A stretch of DNA of 64,000 nucleotides from Polytrichum commune. Its lineage: Eukaryota > Streptophyta > Polytrichopsida > Polytrichales > Polytrichaceae. Position 1 is the first letter of the stretch, and each line of letters opens with the position of its first letter. The notes under the pieces were generated by a model that was not told where the DNA came from, made no database searches, and saw nothing but the letters and a program-made list of their open reading frames with translations. Positions 1 to 13,346 of this stretch are shown here, piece after piece. The stretch spans positions 28,631,501-28,695,500 of the forward strand of contig OX485805.1 in the NCBI GenBank assembly GCA_950295325.1. Direction: 5' to 3'. A program made the translations under genes and the position numbers.

Positions 1-3000
1 AGGAATTACTGAAAGAGTGGCTCATTCCAAAAGGATTATTTATCTGGACTCCTTAGCATTCATTGAAGACTTTCTTGTGTGACATGACTTCAAGATTTCT
101 ACTCCATTAGTGCAGACTGAGGATCTTCCACCTTCCTCTGTTGTTTAGCTCTCCACAATCACAAAAATCATCTCATCGATGGAAGATGTGATGATGAAGG
201 TTGTAGTGAATATAGAGGAGAAGATCCTGTGGCTTCTCTTCTTTTTGATAGATTTACTTACAATGAATGATGCACAACTCACAGGGTCCCACAGCATTTA
301 TCATCTAATACACTTTTGAATAAGGCAAATTTCTAATCCTCACAAATTATCATGTGGCAAGCATCCTAAATTTGCTGTAAGGCTGGTATTTTTGTAGTTG
401 AAATATAGTAGAGCACTTTTTGGGATTTATGCTATATTCCTTACTTGCAAAATCATGTCTTCCCAGACATTTTGCGTCCATGAGTCATTGTCAATGTCCC
501 TGATGTAGGCTCTCATTTTAGGTATCTGCAGCTCGTGACCAACGCTAATAAGAGTATAAAACCCTTATTGAGTTGCATTAGAATCATTCAGTCATTCCAG
601 TGTCTATACCAGCAGGATATCTTCATACCAAGGTGATGACCTGTAGACTAATACGGGACCAGCTACTCAAACTTGTGGAATTTGACATCATTTGCAGATA
701 GAACACACGTACCTTCTCTTCCCAAAGAAGCACAACGGCGGTTGGAAATATTGGTCCCAAATAATTGAGAATCTACATGCACAGCCACACCTTTTCAGTA
801 TTGGAGTACGTCATCTGCTCATTCGGGTACAGAGTTCTGCAACATAACTTAACAATCTAGGATTATTGAATTGGATCTCTTACAGTTAGTATTTGTGACA
901 CAAGTTGCTCTTCAGCCCTGGGATTTTGAAGAAGTACAAGCAGGCGGGCAAGCAGCTCCTGTGTATATGATATTTGTCTTAGAATCTGTTGTAATTGACG
1001 TAGCACTCCTGTTGAAACCTGATACTACTGATACATTGTTGCAATGCCTGTCCGGTGCCTTCTTTTGATATAAGTAGAGAGAATATGCATGAGAAGTTAG
1101 GAGGAGGATATTCTAATGTCCTCCTATTGTCGAGGGAGCAGTCAAGATGCACCTCTGGCTGTGGAATGGACGGATATGTGATATAATCAACCGAAACAAT
1201 TTCATCTCGTGCAAGTATTCGTTTCAATATCTCTGCTATACACTTACAGACCTGCATAGGCTTGATAAAGTCAGATTTGACTTCCAAATGATGACCTTTG
1301 GCTATTTGAGCCCATCAGCAAAGACACAAGAATGGCTTGGAAGGACAGCCTAAAATGTTTTATGCTATAAACAGGAACTGACGTCACAAGTTACAGAAAA
1401 TTATGATCCCTGAAACATCAAGATCAGAAGGCTAGAAGTTTGGAGTACTACTCTCACCACCGCAAATGCTCCTGTATATTGCAATGGCATGAGCATCTTC
1501 AGAAGAAATGGCCAGAGTAAAACCTGGAGTGGAAACAAATTGTTGCATCTGTGAGTAAGTTACAAAGAACACCATATGATCAAATGCAATACAATAGAAT
1601 GACTTCTGTGCTGCTTATGTTACATGATTTTATAGTCTCATTGCTCACTTGTAAGCTCCATAAGCAACAAACCTCTAAGGATCTGGTAGTTGAAAATAAC
1701 TATAGCTACCTCTGCACCAGCCACAGTGGCAGCTAGTAAACGTAATCCATTCTTAGAAACATCACGCAATACCGATGGAGACACACAAAGCCGCGTTTCC
1801 TGGAGGAACACAAGGCATAAACATAAAATTGCTTGAATAAAAATTGAACAATTATTGTAACAAAGGTGTAATGGGATCAAAGCAAATAAGGAGTGACAGC
1901 TGTTTTGGCCAGGGTACATCATCAGAGCAAGAACGTAAATGCATCATGCATAGTGATTCTTGTCATATATAGCAATTTACATCAGGAAACAGAGCAGATG
2001 AAGATAAAAGGACAATGAAAGTGTAAGACCTTAGTCTTAAGCCTAGTGCTCTCCACCTAGGAAGCATAGATTCATACAGGTAAGCTGCCAAGCACCTTAA
2101 AATACTATTGTAAACCCTAGAAAGTGTGAGGCCTTCATTGAAAAGACAGTAGTTTCTCCCTCACATTCAAAGGACTCCAGGCAAATGGATAGCCGCTCAT
2201 CTTTCCTACCAGTATACAGAGGATTTCCATTTCTCTTGTCGACTTTGTAATGATGTGGTCCAACTCCAAAGGTCTCAAGAAGTTCCAAAATTCTGGTTGA
2301 CATGTGAAGATTAGGTGATGTTAATCTTGTCACTAAAATATGGATCTCTATAAAACCTAAATTTCGATGGAGTATTCCAGTTGCCCATATCGTGCACTAA
2401 CCAGCCTTGATACCTCGATCTCTCTCCTGCTTCTAACAATGTCACATTCAGTGGGGTGGTATAAGAGCTGGGAAAGTGACAAACTTCTGCAATATCTCTT
2501 TGTCACTGCTGGACGATCACCTTGATAACTCTCAACTTTCACGTCTCAAAAGTCTCCCGCAAAATCTCTCTACAAAGATCTAATTCTGTGAATAGTAATA
2601 AGCACCTTGTTTAAATCTGCATGTGGTAATTCTCGTGCCCTGCTATTCTCAACTGCTCCATGGTTATTGGGAATTGGCCTGCCTTCAACAACAGGTATTG
2701 CACACTGCTTCACAAGGAATTCGATATATGCTTCACTGCTCTCTCTATCAAGGAACCCACTTGACACCATGGATATAATCACCTGTAGATATATCCAATG
2801 TGATCCGATCAGGTCATGCAATAGATCAAAATAAGTAAAAGAGAACCATCACAATATTTTCATTCCAAGATTCTTTTGTCAACTTCAGATATATTTCCTC
2901 AACATTATATGACTGGAACTCATGTCACTGATTTAAGATCTCATCAAGGATATCAAACCTCAGCGACAGCTATTCTCATCCTTAAGTCCTGTTTGGAGAG

Positions 3001-6000
3001 GAAATCCCTGAGGGCCCCAGCAACTTGAGCTCTTCGTGGAAGCCATGGCTCGGACAACCTGGTCGCCGCCAATGCGGTTACGAACATTAGCTGGACTTCA
3101 TTAGGAGAGAATTTACTGATGGTTCAGGAGCTCATTGCATGATAGTCTTATCGTGGTTACCTAGATAAAAGATGCTTGAACAACGAAAGGGCACCCAACT
3201 GAACTGCTTTCTCCTGCGACCTAAGCTTCTGAACAACAAAGACCCATTACCAGATATTTAGAGGCCGTTCTGGTGCGGATTGATATTACTGATAGTTCTA
3301 CTTTTGAACTGCAGGTGCATGCAGAAGGACTGAAACTCATTTTGATGTGCTTGGGTTGTGTGAAGCTAGGAGTAACGTACATGTAGTAGGAGATCGAAGA
3401 ATTCACTAGGGTAGACCATCCCAATTGTTAGAGAGCATCGGACAACGTCATTCAAATTCTGCAAAGTTGCAAAGTGCCATAGCAATGGTCGATGTGAACA
3501 TTTTGTTAACCCTGCATAAATCGACACCATATTTGACATCCAATAAGGAAGTCGAGCATCTTAGGAGATTCTGGAAGTGTAAGATAGGACTAAGAGCTGT
3601 AATTTTCAAGAGGATGGTTTCATACTTGCGCTTGACCGAAGATATTCAAAAAGGTGTTTCTTTCAATGGATGGTTCGTAGGATGTAATTCATTAGCAAAT
3701 CGAGCCCACGTACAAATACCTTCAGCTGAGAGCTTGATACAATGCTATTCTCCTTCTTCACAGCCAAATAGGCCCTCGGAAGTAAGAGGTTTAATATGGA
3801 GGCGAGAGCCTGCAACAGTGGAAAGGTCATATCTCTGGTAAAATTCATAGAGGAACTGGTAATACGAAGGAGCGTGTTTCTTATCAGTTTCAGATGCTAG
3901 GAAGAACCCTGCATTCATCATGCATTACTTTCAGGTTTCCATGGTCAGGAGATTACCATAAAGTCAACCATATCAGATCCGCCATCGTTTACAAGGATTG
4001 TAACAAGGACATTTTGAAGGCTTGCAGTAGCTGCAAGATTGTGTTGGCCTTCCTTCTTGTAACTGCAACTTCACAGACATGATCCAAAACCATAATATAG
4101 AATCAGAAGAACTACTGAAGATGGGATTGAAATTATAGCCGATCTTCCAATGTCGAGATACCTATTGCAACTTAAACTGATAGAGGTTCAAGTACAAGCT
4201 GTTCAACTTACACTGCCATTAAGGACGGAAGAAGCCTTGGAAGAGCAGATCTGAGCTGTGGTCTGCCAATCAAACTCGCCATTTCCCCTAAAGCTTTTGC
4301 TGTTGCTAGTCGGACCTGCGCAGAAGAATTCTAGTCATATCTTTTTCACGATTGAGTTCTAAACCAAAAGCATGAAAGTTCTTATAGGCTCATAGAAATT
4401 CTAAAAGCATCTTTCGAGCCTACCTCACTGACACGAAACGTAATCCAAGAATCCAAGAAAAGCTCAAATGCTGAATGCAGCATCGATCTGCACCAATACA
4501 GGACGTGCAATGTGATCATTCAGAGTGACATCGTCAGTGCAATTCAAATATGACCTACTTGAAGTTACAGTCAATTCCTGAGCTATGGGCTTCCACATCC
4601 TTTAAAGTTTACCAGGCTTCACAATAGAACGCAGAAATTGATCACATACTGCATGTCTACATCCGGTGTGGAAGTTGATGGACACACTTCGTAGAATTGG
4701 GTCATAGCTTCACACCAGCAAGTGAATGCTGCAAATTCATGCCACATAATCAGAAGCTGAGAGGATGAAAGATAGAGAAAGTTTTCAGCAATTAGCATTT
4801 TCTTCCAAAACTCTAATGGACCTTCCCTTTATCAGGAATGAATCAACATAAAGGGCACCAACACATGACTTGCGCGAGAAATTTATTTGTTGCTGACATT
4901 CACCTTCCGCAAAAATCTTCTTATGGATGTCTTTTACACCGCCCAAAACCGGCAGTACACGAGAAAGAACGTTTTTCAAATGCGGGGCAAACTGCAAAGC
5001 TTCCACAGTGAGCCCAATTGGTGTTTTAGAAGCAATGCAGGGGTGTGATTTGTACCACGTTAAGAGAACCAGAGAGTTAAGTCTATGCACACTGCCCAGA
5101 CAAACAACATGGCTAATGCCAATATATCGATGACGAACGCCAGTAAATATTCACCTGATGAAGTGTTGCTCATCTATATGAAAGTGGTAGTTGAAATGGA
5201 AGAAAAGATGCTCACCATAAGATGTAGCAAATTCTGCCAAGGTCTGGACCAATGCAACAACCGGAATCGCAGTTCCAGCAAGCTGATTGAAAATTTCATC
5301 CATAAGCTGCATTGCAATTGTAGAACCAGTCTTAAAGTCAGGATTTGTGCAAAACATAATCTATGAAAGAAACATGGCAGTTTTAAAACATCAGCAATAA
5401 GAAGAGTTACTTGTCTCTTTTGCCAACTTTCAGCTCCCAGAGCTGACAGTAAATGCACAGGGACATCACTAAATACTCGAGTCAGACCAAAACTCTGGAA
5501 ATAATATTAGACAACATAAGGGAACATCTGCCTCTTGGAGCCATACCACATCCGGAGATCGAGATCCTACTGCAACAAGTAGAGAAGAGGCTGCTCGATT
5601 CCATTCTATGTTCACCTCCTGCAACAACAAAAAGTCTTCGGATCTTAGGTTATAAATTACCTTGTTACTCTCGGTTACTTTTGAGCACTTGGAATACTGT
5701 AAAAGAACAGCTTCGAGACACCTAGGTTATCATTTACCTTGTTACTTGACAACTCATCCGTTCCTAATTTTGAAATGGTGCGCATGAATGCTGTCTTTAT
5801 TTGATCTTCGCCCATCTCCCGGACAGTGTACGCCATTATAAGAAGCAAACCAGCACGGTAATTCGCAATCTAAGAAGAATACCGTGCACAAATTTCCAGT
5901 TAATGTTATGAGAACTGCTTCACAGCTTCAATAAATAACTTCAATACTACTTGGAGGGTGGAAAAAATAAACATTCTCAAGATAGAATATGAACCATGTG

Positions 6001-7966
6001 ATATTGACTCAATTTCTCTGCTTAGACTTCAATTCAACAGTTCTTTACAACAAGACACATTCTGTGCTCATATAGATCCTCTCCAGTCACCATACCTCGG
6101 TTTTAACCTGCCTTCCGAATTACAGAGTTCTGGAGAAGTGACAGATTCTTACCCTTTTCCCAGCTCGTAGGCTTGTGGCACAACAGTCAAGTACTGCTCC
6201 AGAATTCCTGAGCTCACAAACAACACGAGGCTCACATTAAGGTAGCAATAACAGGAATTCTAGTGATATACTTTTGGACAATCACAAAAGCATCTCTCAC
6301 TAAAAGGGGCACACAAACTTATAGTAGACTTAAACCTGAGCAATCTGATCATTTCAAGCCAGGTTAAGACTGCGAAACACACTGAGAAGCCCATATGGCC
6401 AGAAAGTAGCCTTCAGTCTACTCTTGATGTTCACTCCACTTATAATTTGTTACTATGGACAATGCCAGATTTTTTAGAGCTGCTACTGTCCGTGACCAGT
6501 CATTTCATCAAGTAGTACTGCGCAAAAAATTCTAAAGCAACCTCCACATTATGAGGATACGGTGTAGGGAAAAACTTTTTAAAAGAAAACAGACATAAAT
6601 TGTTCAATTCAAGTTGTGGAAGGGTGACTCAGGACTTACAGTCTTGCAATCTCGCAAAGTGCAGATGCGGCAGCCTCTTGCACTGACCGTGACCCGTCTC
6701 CCATGGCAGCAACCAGCACTCGGATGACAGCTACAAAAACAATGTCTGGCAATGGATTGAGAGGGGTGGAGGAAATTCATTCGTCCTCATTCCTCAACGT
6801 TAACCTCAACCTTCTGTAACCTAATTAGCCATGGTAGCCATCGACAAAAGTCCCTCGAAGTCGCCTATTCCTAATTAAGAAAGGCCCTTAGAAATTCACA
6901 ACCACTCACACACTTTTCTCTCTGCACTCAGTTCTCGTATGATATGAATCACGCAATCATTGCGAGGCGATTAGCAAATCCAATTCCGGCCCGTAACCAT
7001 TTTCCTCATAATTCTCGCAGCTCATTTGAATATCTTATTCATTATCAAAGTAGGCTCTATCAAAGTGAAGATTCTCGTGCTCATTAAATGGTCATATAGG
7101 TCCCCCATTTATGCTGACTATTGAGACTAGAATGGTTAACGTATTCTGAGCACGTACTCCAATCTCTTTTGAACACATGGTTTAAGGATCAATGTCGGTT
7201 TCGGGTATACATACCTTAATTTAGTTCTAACCCGCAATTCAAAGTGTGACATTTCAAAGTGTGAACCTTTCTTTCCAATTCAGACACACAGAAACAAATG
7301 AATTCCTCGCAATGCCCTCTTTCCAAGAATGATTGCTCCTCTTTGTGAACTAGCAAATGATCAGTTTTAGAAACATTAGAAGTGACTTAGAAATAGATGT
7401 TCTAAAGGGGAGAGTTGCCATCCCGGGCATCCAATTGTGTATCCATATGAGTTCGTCGCCTCCTCATCTCCCAGAAGGTTAGGGTTCTCGAGTTCATCCA
7501 GACGCACGGATAGGAGGTTTGGGATGATTTTGGCAATTGACAGAAGGGAATGAATTTTCTCCGAAGGGAAAATACATACCTAGGCGTCTGGATGGTGATC
7601 CCTGCTTCAGGAATATTTTGTCTAATTTAGTCTGAAAAATGAAATTTGAAATGGTGCACCTAACCTTCCAATCAGACACAAATGATATCAATGGATTCCT
7701 CTCAATGCCCTCTGTCCAAGAATGGTGCTCCTCTTTGTGAACTAAAAAATGATCAATTCGTTGGAAACATTAGGAGTGACTTAGACATTGATGTTCTTTA
7801 CCATCCCGGGCATCCAATTGTGCACCCAAATGAGTTCATCGCCTTCTCATTTTGCGGAGGGTTAGAGTTCGCGAGTTCATCCAGAAGCACGTATTTAAGG
7901 TTTGGAATGATGTTGGCAATTCATATACCTGTCTTTGACGCCACTGAGATTCCATTGCTAGCCATG
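1..7966 (-). CDS. SGR6: SGR6 / maestro HEAT-like repeat protein (MROH1-type), N-terminal part, 22 exons, 3' end off window
   Basis: Large HEAT-repeat scaffold of the SHOOT GRAVITROPISM6/MROH1 family; the Arabidopsis member is a tonoplast-associated protein needed for vacuolar membrane dynamics and shoot gravitropism (family knowledge). Coding exons (minus, 5' to 3'): 7930-7966, 6640-6730, 6153-6207, 5738-5869, 5547-5618, 5216-5306, 4904-4999, 4650-4728, 4424-4487, 4212-4315, 3957-4062, 3720-3809, 3381-3458, 3161-3228, 2959-3058, 2606-2782, 1710-1799, 1458-1523, 1153-1251, 884-958, 713-772, 445-525. All junctions are GT-AG and keep phase, giving 637 codons without a stop; family members are about 1,700 aa. 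Diagnostic pieces are VLDCC (exon 3), NVLSRVLPVLGGVKD (exon 7), WPFLLKM (exon 18) and VCKCIAE (exon 19). The ATG at 7966 gives MASNGIS, close to the remembered Arabidopsis start. Exon 6 could instead begin further upstream, but the acceptor at 5306 aligns without an insertion. Bases 1-444 are intron. Confidence 0.9.
1800..2605 (-). other. SGR6-like intron 16
   Basis: The intron between exons 16 and 17 is 806 bases. Minus-strand open frames inside it (about 2097-2333 and 2357-2542) do not resemble the HEAT protein, and exon 16 joins exon 17 in phase 0 across it. Nothing else is recognised. Confidence 0.6.
6731..7929 (-). other. SGR6-like intron 1 with a diverged tandem duplication
   Basis: This 1.2-kb intron lies between the 37-base first coding exon and exon 2. 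It holds two diverged copies of about 250-300 bases, roughly 7270-7545 and 7660-7926, offset by about 390 bases. Shared stretches include ccatcccgggcatccaattg and gagttcatccaga. The right copy runs up to the exon 1 donor. No open frame is shared, so I see no gene here. Confidence 0.7.
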
Positions 7967-8943
7967 GCCGCGCATTAACCCTTTTTCCGATGATTTCAGA
8001 AGAAGATTTCTTCGGTCACCAATTTCCCCTGATAATTTTAAAGGCGTTCCAGAAAGTGAGCTGTTGTGAGGAGTTTTATAAATCTTGAATTGATGAGTTT
8101 CGGCAAGCCGCTAGAGTAATGTGCGATCATCCTCGTAGACTACATGAATTTGAAGCTCTGACACATTGAGAAGATCGAAAGAGAAAGATGTTGGTTGTGC
8201 GTGTAGAAAGAAATTCAAACAGAAGTTCCGTAGACTGCCACACAAGGAGGGCGAGGGAGAGCTTGATTGAGCGGCAACTTAGTTATTCGAGAGAGGGAGT
8301 GAGGTCGTTAGAGTTAGTTATCAACTTCTTATCGATGACTTTCATTCATCCGCCGTGAGGTACTCCTCCATGCTGGGCGGGTATCTTGGTTCCACCTAGG
8401 TATCGATAAGGATATATGTATTGGTATAAATACCCGGCTCCGCGGATATCAACCACAGTATTGACCTTGATACCCTTACTACCCCCAAAAGCTCTCGCAC
8501 TTCCCAATGTGTGGACAAAGGCATGTTCAGACCACGGGCACAAGTGAGAGAAAATTATCTAATATGAGCATATATCACATTCAACCAACATAAAAGATAT
8601 TTTCTGATAAAATATTTAAGATATTATTGAAGGTCCTCAATAATGACAAAGTTAATAACATGGGAACCGAATTTCATGTTATCAAATTTTATCAAAGTGA
8701 GACAAATTTTGTAAAAGTTTACTACCAAATTGTGGACTAGGATAACCATCGAGAGAAGAATGGATGACAAGGCACATGAGTTGAGAGTCATCCTCCCACC
8801 TTCTCGAGTTGAATATCAGATATAACCAATTATCTCATGGACATGATCTTGAAATCATGAATGATATCGCACCTACAATGAATGAAACATTGAGATGAGT
8901 TCTCATAACCCATCTTAATTTTACAATCCAAAAATTATAGATT

Positions 8944-8974
<31 letters not shown>
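8944..8974. repeat. (GATA)n microsatellite
   Basis: About 7.5 uninterrupted GATA units. A short open frame across it on the minus strand reads as an YLSI repeat and is an artefact of the microsatellite. Confidence 0.95.
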
Positions 8975-9037
8975 CTTGGATGAGCAATTGGTTATGATCA
9001 AATTGTCCACTATTGCATGTGCGCCACACCAGCTAAG

Positions 9038-9245
9038 GTAGACATGTCTAATTTGGTTACTTATCGTAATTAGACACCTATATTTTAATGATATGTGAGG
9101 GTTCAAGAACAAATGCCAAAAAGACATGTGTTTAAAAGAAATTGAACTACATGTTTGGAATATGCTAACCATTCTAGACTCAATAGTCAACATAATTGGG
9201 AGGACCTATATGACCATTTAATGAGCATGAGAATCTTCACTTTGA
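9038..9245 (+). repeat. Dispersed repeat, copy 1 (related to 20518-20722)
   Basis: Diverged copy of an AT-rich dispersed repeat, in the same orientation as 20518-20722. Shared segments include gacacctatattt, a(t/c)atgtgtttaaaa, atatgcta(a/c)(c/a)attcta and gagcatgagaatct. Similarity fades on both sides, so the ends are approximate. Probably the remains of an old transposon; class unknown. Confidence 0.55.
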
Positions 9246-9636
9246 TAAATTAAATGTCACATTGAGTAAGATATTCATAAGAGCTTCAAAAATAATGAGG
9301 AAGAGGCTATAGTTTGGATTTGAATGTGCTAACCATCTCATATTAATCACATGTTTTATATCCTAGAAGAAGTGAGGTAAGTGGAAAAAAAGTAACCATT
9401 TAAGACCCATCTGCCTTCCAAGGAAAAGGGACCTCGACGTAGTAATTAAATTCGTTCGGATGATGAACGAGAGTTCAGCTAGACATGACGAAGCTCTTCT
9501 AGCCTGCCCTCGTGTGTGGCCGTCTGCCTAGAGCGTGGCATGTACACAGGGAGAACATTTCAGAGGCGCTTGAGTACGCTGAGTGTTTTGAGCCGCGATA
9601 GCAACCGAGACAGAGAAAGGGTGTGGAGAGACCGCC

Positions 9637-12600
9637 ATGGCCACCACCATCTGCCCTCCTGCATGGCTTCCCATCGCTCGCCGCCCCTCCTTTCTCTTCC
9701 ACTGCCAACAAAACGCACCAACACAACTTCATTCTTCTTCTTCTTGGAGCGTCGTTCCAGCTGCACAGCGCTCACAATGGCCAATTCAAGTGCGGATAGG
9801 TGCGGACAGGTCGAGCTGCCTCCCGATTCGCGCGGAATCTACATCCACCTCGGGCCAGCTTAATGCGGAATTCGGCGTGCCAGCTGCTGTCCAAGAGAAA
9901 AATGTCGTAGAAACGAGGTTGGGATTCGAACTCGTCTTGGCATCCTATCGAGTTGTATATGCTTTATGATGCCTTCGGGGAGATTTATCTCCTTGTTTTG
10001 TTTAAGCTTGGCATGACTGCCGAATGTGAAGGGATAATTGGCTAGTTCTGGATTGTGAAGTAATTCATTCTTCGGAAAATTTCTTATGGAGTTTGCGTGA
10101 TCAGGAATTGGGCTTTGTCACTGTAGTAGATTGTGAAGAGCCAAGTGTAATTTGTTGGAAATATGGTGTGGCGTCTGGGCAGCTCCGAGGCTTATGTGAA
10201 ATGCAGAAATTAGATCGTGGCATACTAAAGTACAATTATGTTTTATGGTGTCTAAGGATAGGTTTTGTCGCCAGATTTTATTAATGCGTGGCATGACTTG
10301 CGAATGTGGAGGGATAATTGGCTAGGTTCGCATTACGAAGTTATTCCTCCTTCGGTAGATCTCTTATGGGGTGTTGCGTGATCAGGAGTTGGATTTTGTA
10401 ACTGTGGTAAATTGTGATGAGCCAATTGTAAATTTTCAGGGATATGGTGTGGTAATCTGAGCAGCTCGAGTTATGTGAAATGCAGAAATTGGAAGTGGAG
10501 AGACTACAACATTCGTTATCAAAGGGCTGGCGACGCTGGGCCTGCACTTGTCCTTATCCATGGATTTGGCGCCAATTGGTACAGGATACTGCAACTAAAC
10601 TATTCGCTTAAACTGTTATGTGAGGATGAATCATGTGAGTGAGTCTTGTTAGTATTTATTTGTGTTAGAGCTCTCACATGCAATTCCATGATTAGAAGGT
10701 ATGTCCTCGACATGTAAAGTAACCTACTTCAAGACAAGATTAATGGAATATCACTGGACAGAATTGGAGGAAAAGTAAGTGTGTTCATATTGCCATCTCT
10801 GGTATAACAACAAACGTTAATATGGTGTCCGGAGAGTTCGCAGCGACCACTGGCGGAAGAACATTCCAGTGCTGGCCAAAACACATCGAGTCTACGCCAT
10901 CGACCTTCTTGGGTACGGGTACTCTGATAAGCCCAGCCCTCGAGACATGCCGCCCAACACAATCTACACATTCGAGACATGGGGCAGTCAAATTCTGGAC
11001 TTCTTGTCGGAGGTTGTTGGCGACAGCGCATTCCTAATTTGCAATTCTGTTGGAGGTGCTCCACATCTGACCATCGTATTCTTTCGATGTGTTATTCTAT
11101 TCAATCCTTTGCAATTGCGTGATTCATCGTGATTTTTTTTAAATGTGGACAAATGTAGACATGTAGAGTTTGGGGCACCATGAATTTTCCAAAAGGCTTC
11201 ATGGAAATATCAGCCCAGTGAACTGTTGGTTTACAAATCACAATATAGTCATCACAATGTATCTACGAGTAGCATTTCTGTTTATCTGCATTTTTCAGGA
11301 TTAGGATCTTGACATTTGTTTTCTGAGAATCCAAGTGGCAACGCATTTCTGAGGCTCTGTGTTCAAGAATACCGATCACATCACTCTCTTCAAAGTTGTC
11401 CCATAGCTCCCGCCTTTTGGTGTGGTGCAGGTTGTTATGCTTCTCACATTGATTGTGCTGAAGACCGAGCTTTTGGGCTGTTGGGGTCCAGGCATCGTAG
11501 GGCTGCAAGCTGCTCTCATGGAGTCCGATAAAGTGCGGGGGCTACTACTCATCAATGTCTCGCTTCGCATGCTCCACATCAAGAAGCAGCAGTGGTATGT
11601 GCGACCATTTGTCAAACAACTACAGAACGTACTGCGGTGAGAACTCTGAAAATGACATGCACCCCAATTTTCCAAATTATAAGTTTAAGAAGATAGTCAG
11701 ATTTATGGTTTGGTTTCTTCCAGATGCACATTTAAAGATGAGCTTGACCATTCTATTCCAGTGAATGGTGCATCTTTTCACCAGAGTGCAAACAAATCTG
11801 CTATCACGGGTTGATTAAGATAGAATTTGAAACTTTCCCATCAGGAGTGTCTAAAGGCTCAGATGTAAGAATGCCATCCAACAATGTGAGGCTCCTAGTT
11901 GTCTTGATTCTCCGCTTGATAGAACCACTCTCCACCCGTTTTTTACATGCATTGAAGTGATCACAGAACTACCAACTTTGGGCGCCAATTTTTCAATTCA
12001 GTAGCAAAACCGGACGCAGTGAAAAGGATTCTTCGTGAGGTACACATACTTTTCTCTAGTGGAAGCTTTGCCAGCAGACTCATGACCTAAACATTATTGC
12101 TTCTGAAGAATGCTCTCGATGGTGAAGCTCCTGGGCAGTTACAGGGCAGTTGTTGGCATGGATGTAGTGTTATTGCGACAAAAGTGCAGTTACGGATGAG
12201 CTGGTGGATAAGATCTTGCAACCAGGACTCTTGCCAGGGGCTGTTGATGTTTTCTTAGACTTCATCTGCTACTCTGGTGGCCCCCTCCCTGAAGAAATGC
12301 TACCTGCAGTGAAGGTAAACTTGTACCTTCCATATACTGTATATTCACCCAACTAGTGCTCTTATAATGCAAGCTCCTGAAGAATACAAGTGACACCAAG
12401 ATCTATGAGTGCAATTGCATAGATACGTGTTTTTATGTCTCCTAGAGATAAGGAAAATTTCCTCATTTCTGACACTGATCAACAGATTGGTGTTACTCTG
12501 CTTCATTTTCTGATTCTTTATTCATAATTTTGCATCATTTTTTCTGATTTTATGAAACAATAATCTTACAGGCTTCCATTTTGCTTCTCAGGTCCCTACG

Positions 12601-13222
12601 TTGATTGCATGGGGTGAAAAGGATCCTTGGGAGCCAGTAGCTCTGGGAAGGGCGTATGGACAATTCGACACAGTTGAGGATTTCATTGTTTTCCCAAATG
12701 TTGGTCATTGTCCTCAGGTCTGCTCTCTCCAGCAACTCCTCATTTTACTCCGACCCAGTGCATCCTTGTACTGGGTAGTCTTCCAAAAATGTGTTGAGAT
12801 ATAAGATATATGGATTGAAGCATACAGATGATGACTTGTATGCATAAAGTAAAGCTCTTTGGGATTCTGAATCCATCCTTGATTTTCCTCTTTGTTGTTC
12901 AATTCGATGTAACAAAGTTAGAGCAATGAGCACAGTTAGCCCTGATCAATTAATTGAGATGGTGGAAAGGAGAGGTCATTGTAGGATTCAGATTAACTAC
13001 AGTGCTTTAGAGTTTGTGGGGACATTGGAGTAAAGCCTGTTTTTTAAGTTGCCTGTACATCAGGAGAAGCTCTCAACTAGTTCTAATTACACTATGCTCA
13101 TTGTAAACTAAGTCTTTGAATTGGCAAAAACTGTGCAGGATGAGGCACCAGATTTAGTGAATCCATTAGTGGAGGAGTTTGTTGCACGTCATTCAAAAAG
13201 CTCTAATGTGCAGCAACTTTGA
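9637..13222 (+). CDS. Alpha/beta hydrolase, probably plastid-targeted, 8 exons, 386 aa
   Basis: Serine hydrolase of the alpha/beta fold; substrate unknown. Closest remembered relatives are plant proteins such as Arabidopsis At5g19850. Exons: 9637-9917, 10486-10578, 10844-11055, 11492-11636, 11967-12039, 12168-12314, 12592-12717, 13139-13222; phases are continuous over 1,161 bases. Residues 1-90 are Ser/Ala/Arg-rich with few acids, like a chloroplast transit peptide. The core starts at NWKWRDYNIRYQ. The oxyanion motif is HGFGAN (119-124). The nucleophile elbow is CNSVG, Ser193, with Cys in place of the first Gly of GxSxG. The probable acid is Asp328 in GEKDPWEP and the base is His356 in GHCPQ. 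A family block LLINVSLRMLHIKKQ follows the elbow. The intron 1 donor, GTTGGG, is non-consensus and is the least certain junction. The gene is divergent from the SGR6-like gene. Confidence 0.92.
10000..10490 (+). repeat. Tandem duplication in hydrolase intron 1, with a decoy splice acceptor
   Basis: Two diverged copies, about 10000-10215 and 10280-10490, are offset by about 280 bases. Both carry the blocks gcatgact, ggataattggcta, gtgatcagga and tatgtgaaatgcagaaatt. The second copy ends at the real exon 2 acceptor (10485/10486). The first holds the same acceptor-like tract at 10206/10207, where the frame meets TAG after one codon. Confidence 0.75.
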
Positions 13223-13340
13223 TTCTTGAACATTGTAAAATTGCAGTTTCATTCATGCACGGTTTCCACCATCAGTGCCAAACACAGGAAAGCTAGATAT
13301 GCATTTAAGTACAGTCACCCATGTGAACAAGTGGCGAAGG

Positions 13341-13346
13341 AATAAA
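13341..13346 (+). terminator. Candidate polyadenylation signal of the hydrolase gene
   Basis: AATAAA lies about 120 bases after the hydrolase stop codon, a plausible place for a plant near-upstream element. Plant poly(A) signals are degenerate, so this is only a positional suggestion. Confidence 0.35.

Larger units (their letters stand above)
7967..9636. promoter_or_regulatory. Divergent intergenic region between the SGR6-like and hydrolase genes
   Basis: About 1.7 kb separates two divergent start codons, so it should hold both promoters and leaders. Visible contents are a GATA microsatellite (8944-8974) and a diverged dispersed repeat at about 9038-9245 that recurs at 20518-20722. No convincing TATA box or extra gene was found. 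The purine/pyrimidine-mixed stretch 9420-9636 immediately before the hydrolase ATG is probably its core promoter and leader, an inference from position only. Confidence 0.5.

Noticed and set aside
2097-2542. Two minus-strand open frames inside SGR6-like intron 16
   Set aside because: They do not resemble the family, and exons 16 and 17 join in phase 0 across them with matching homology.
6400-6540. Possible extra SGR6-like exon; one minus frame reads TVAALKNLALSIV, like an armadillo repeat
   Set aside because: It is closed by stops in the required phase, and exon 2 joins the exon at 6207 directly with correct phase and family alignment.
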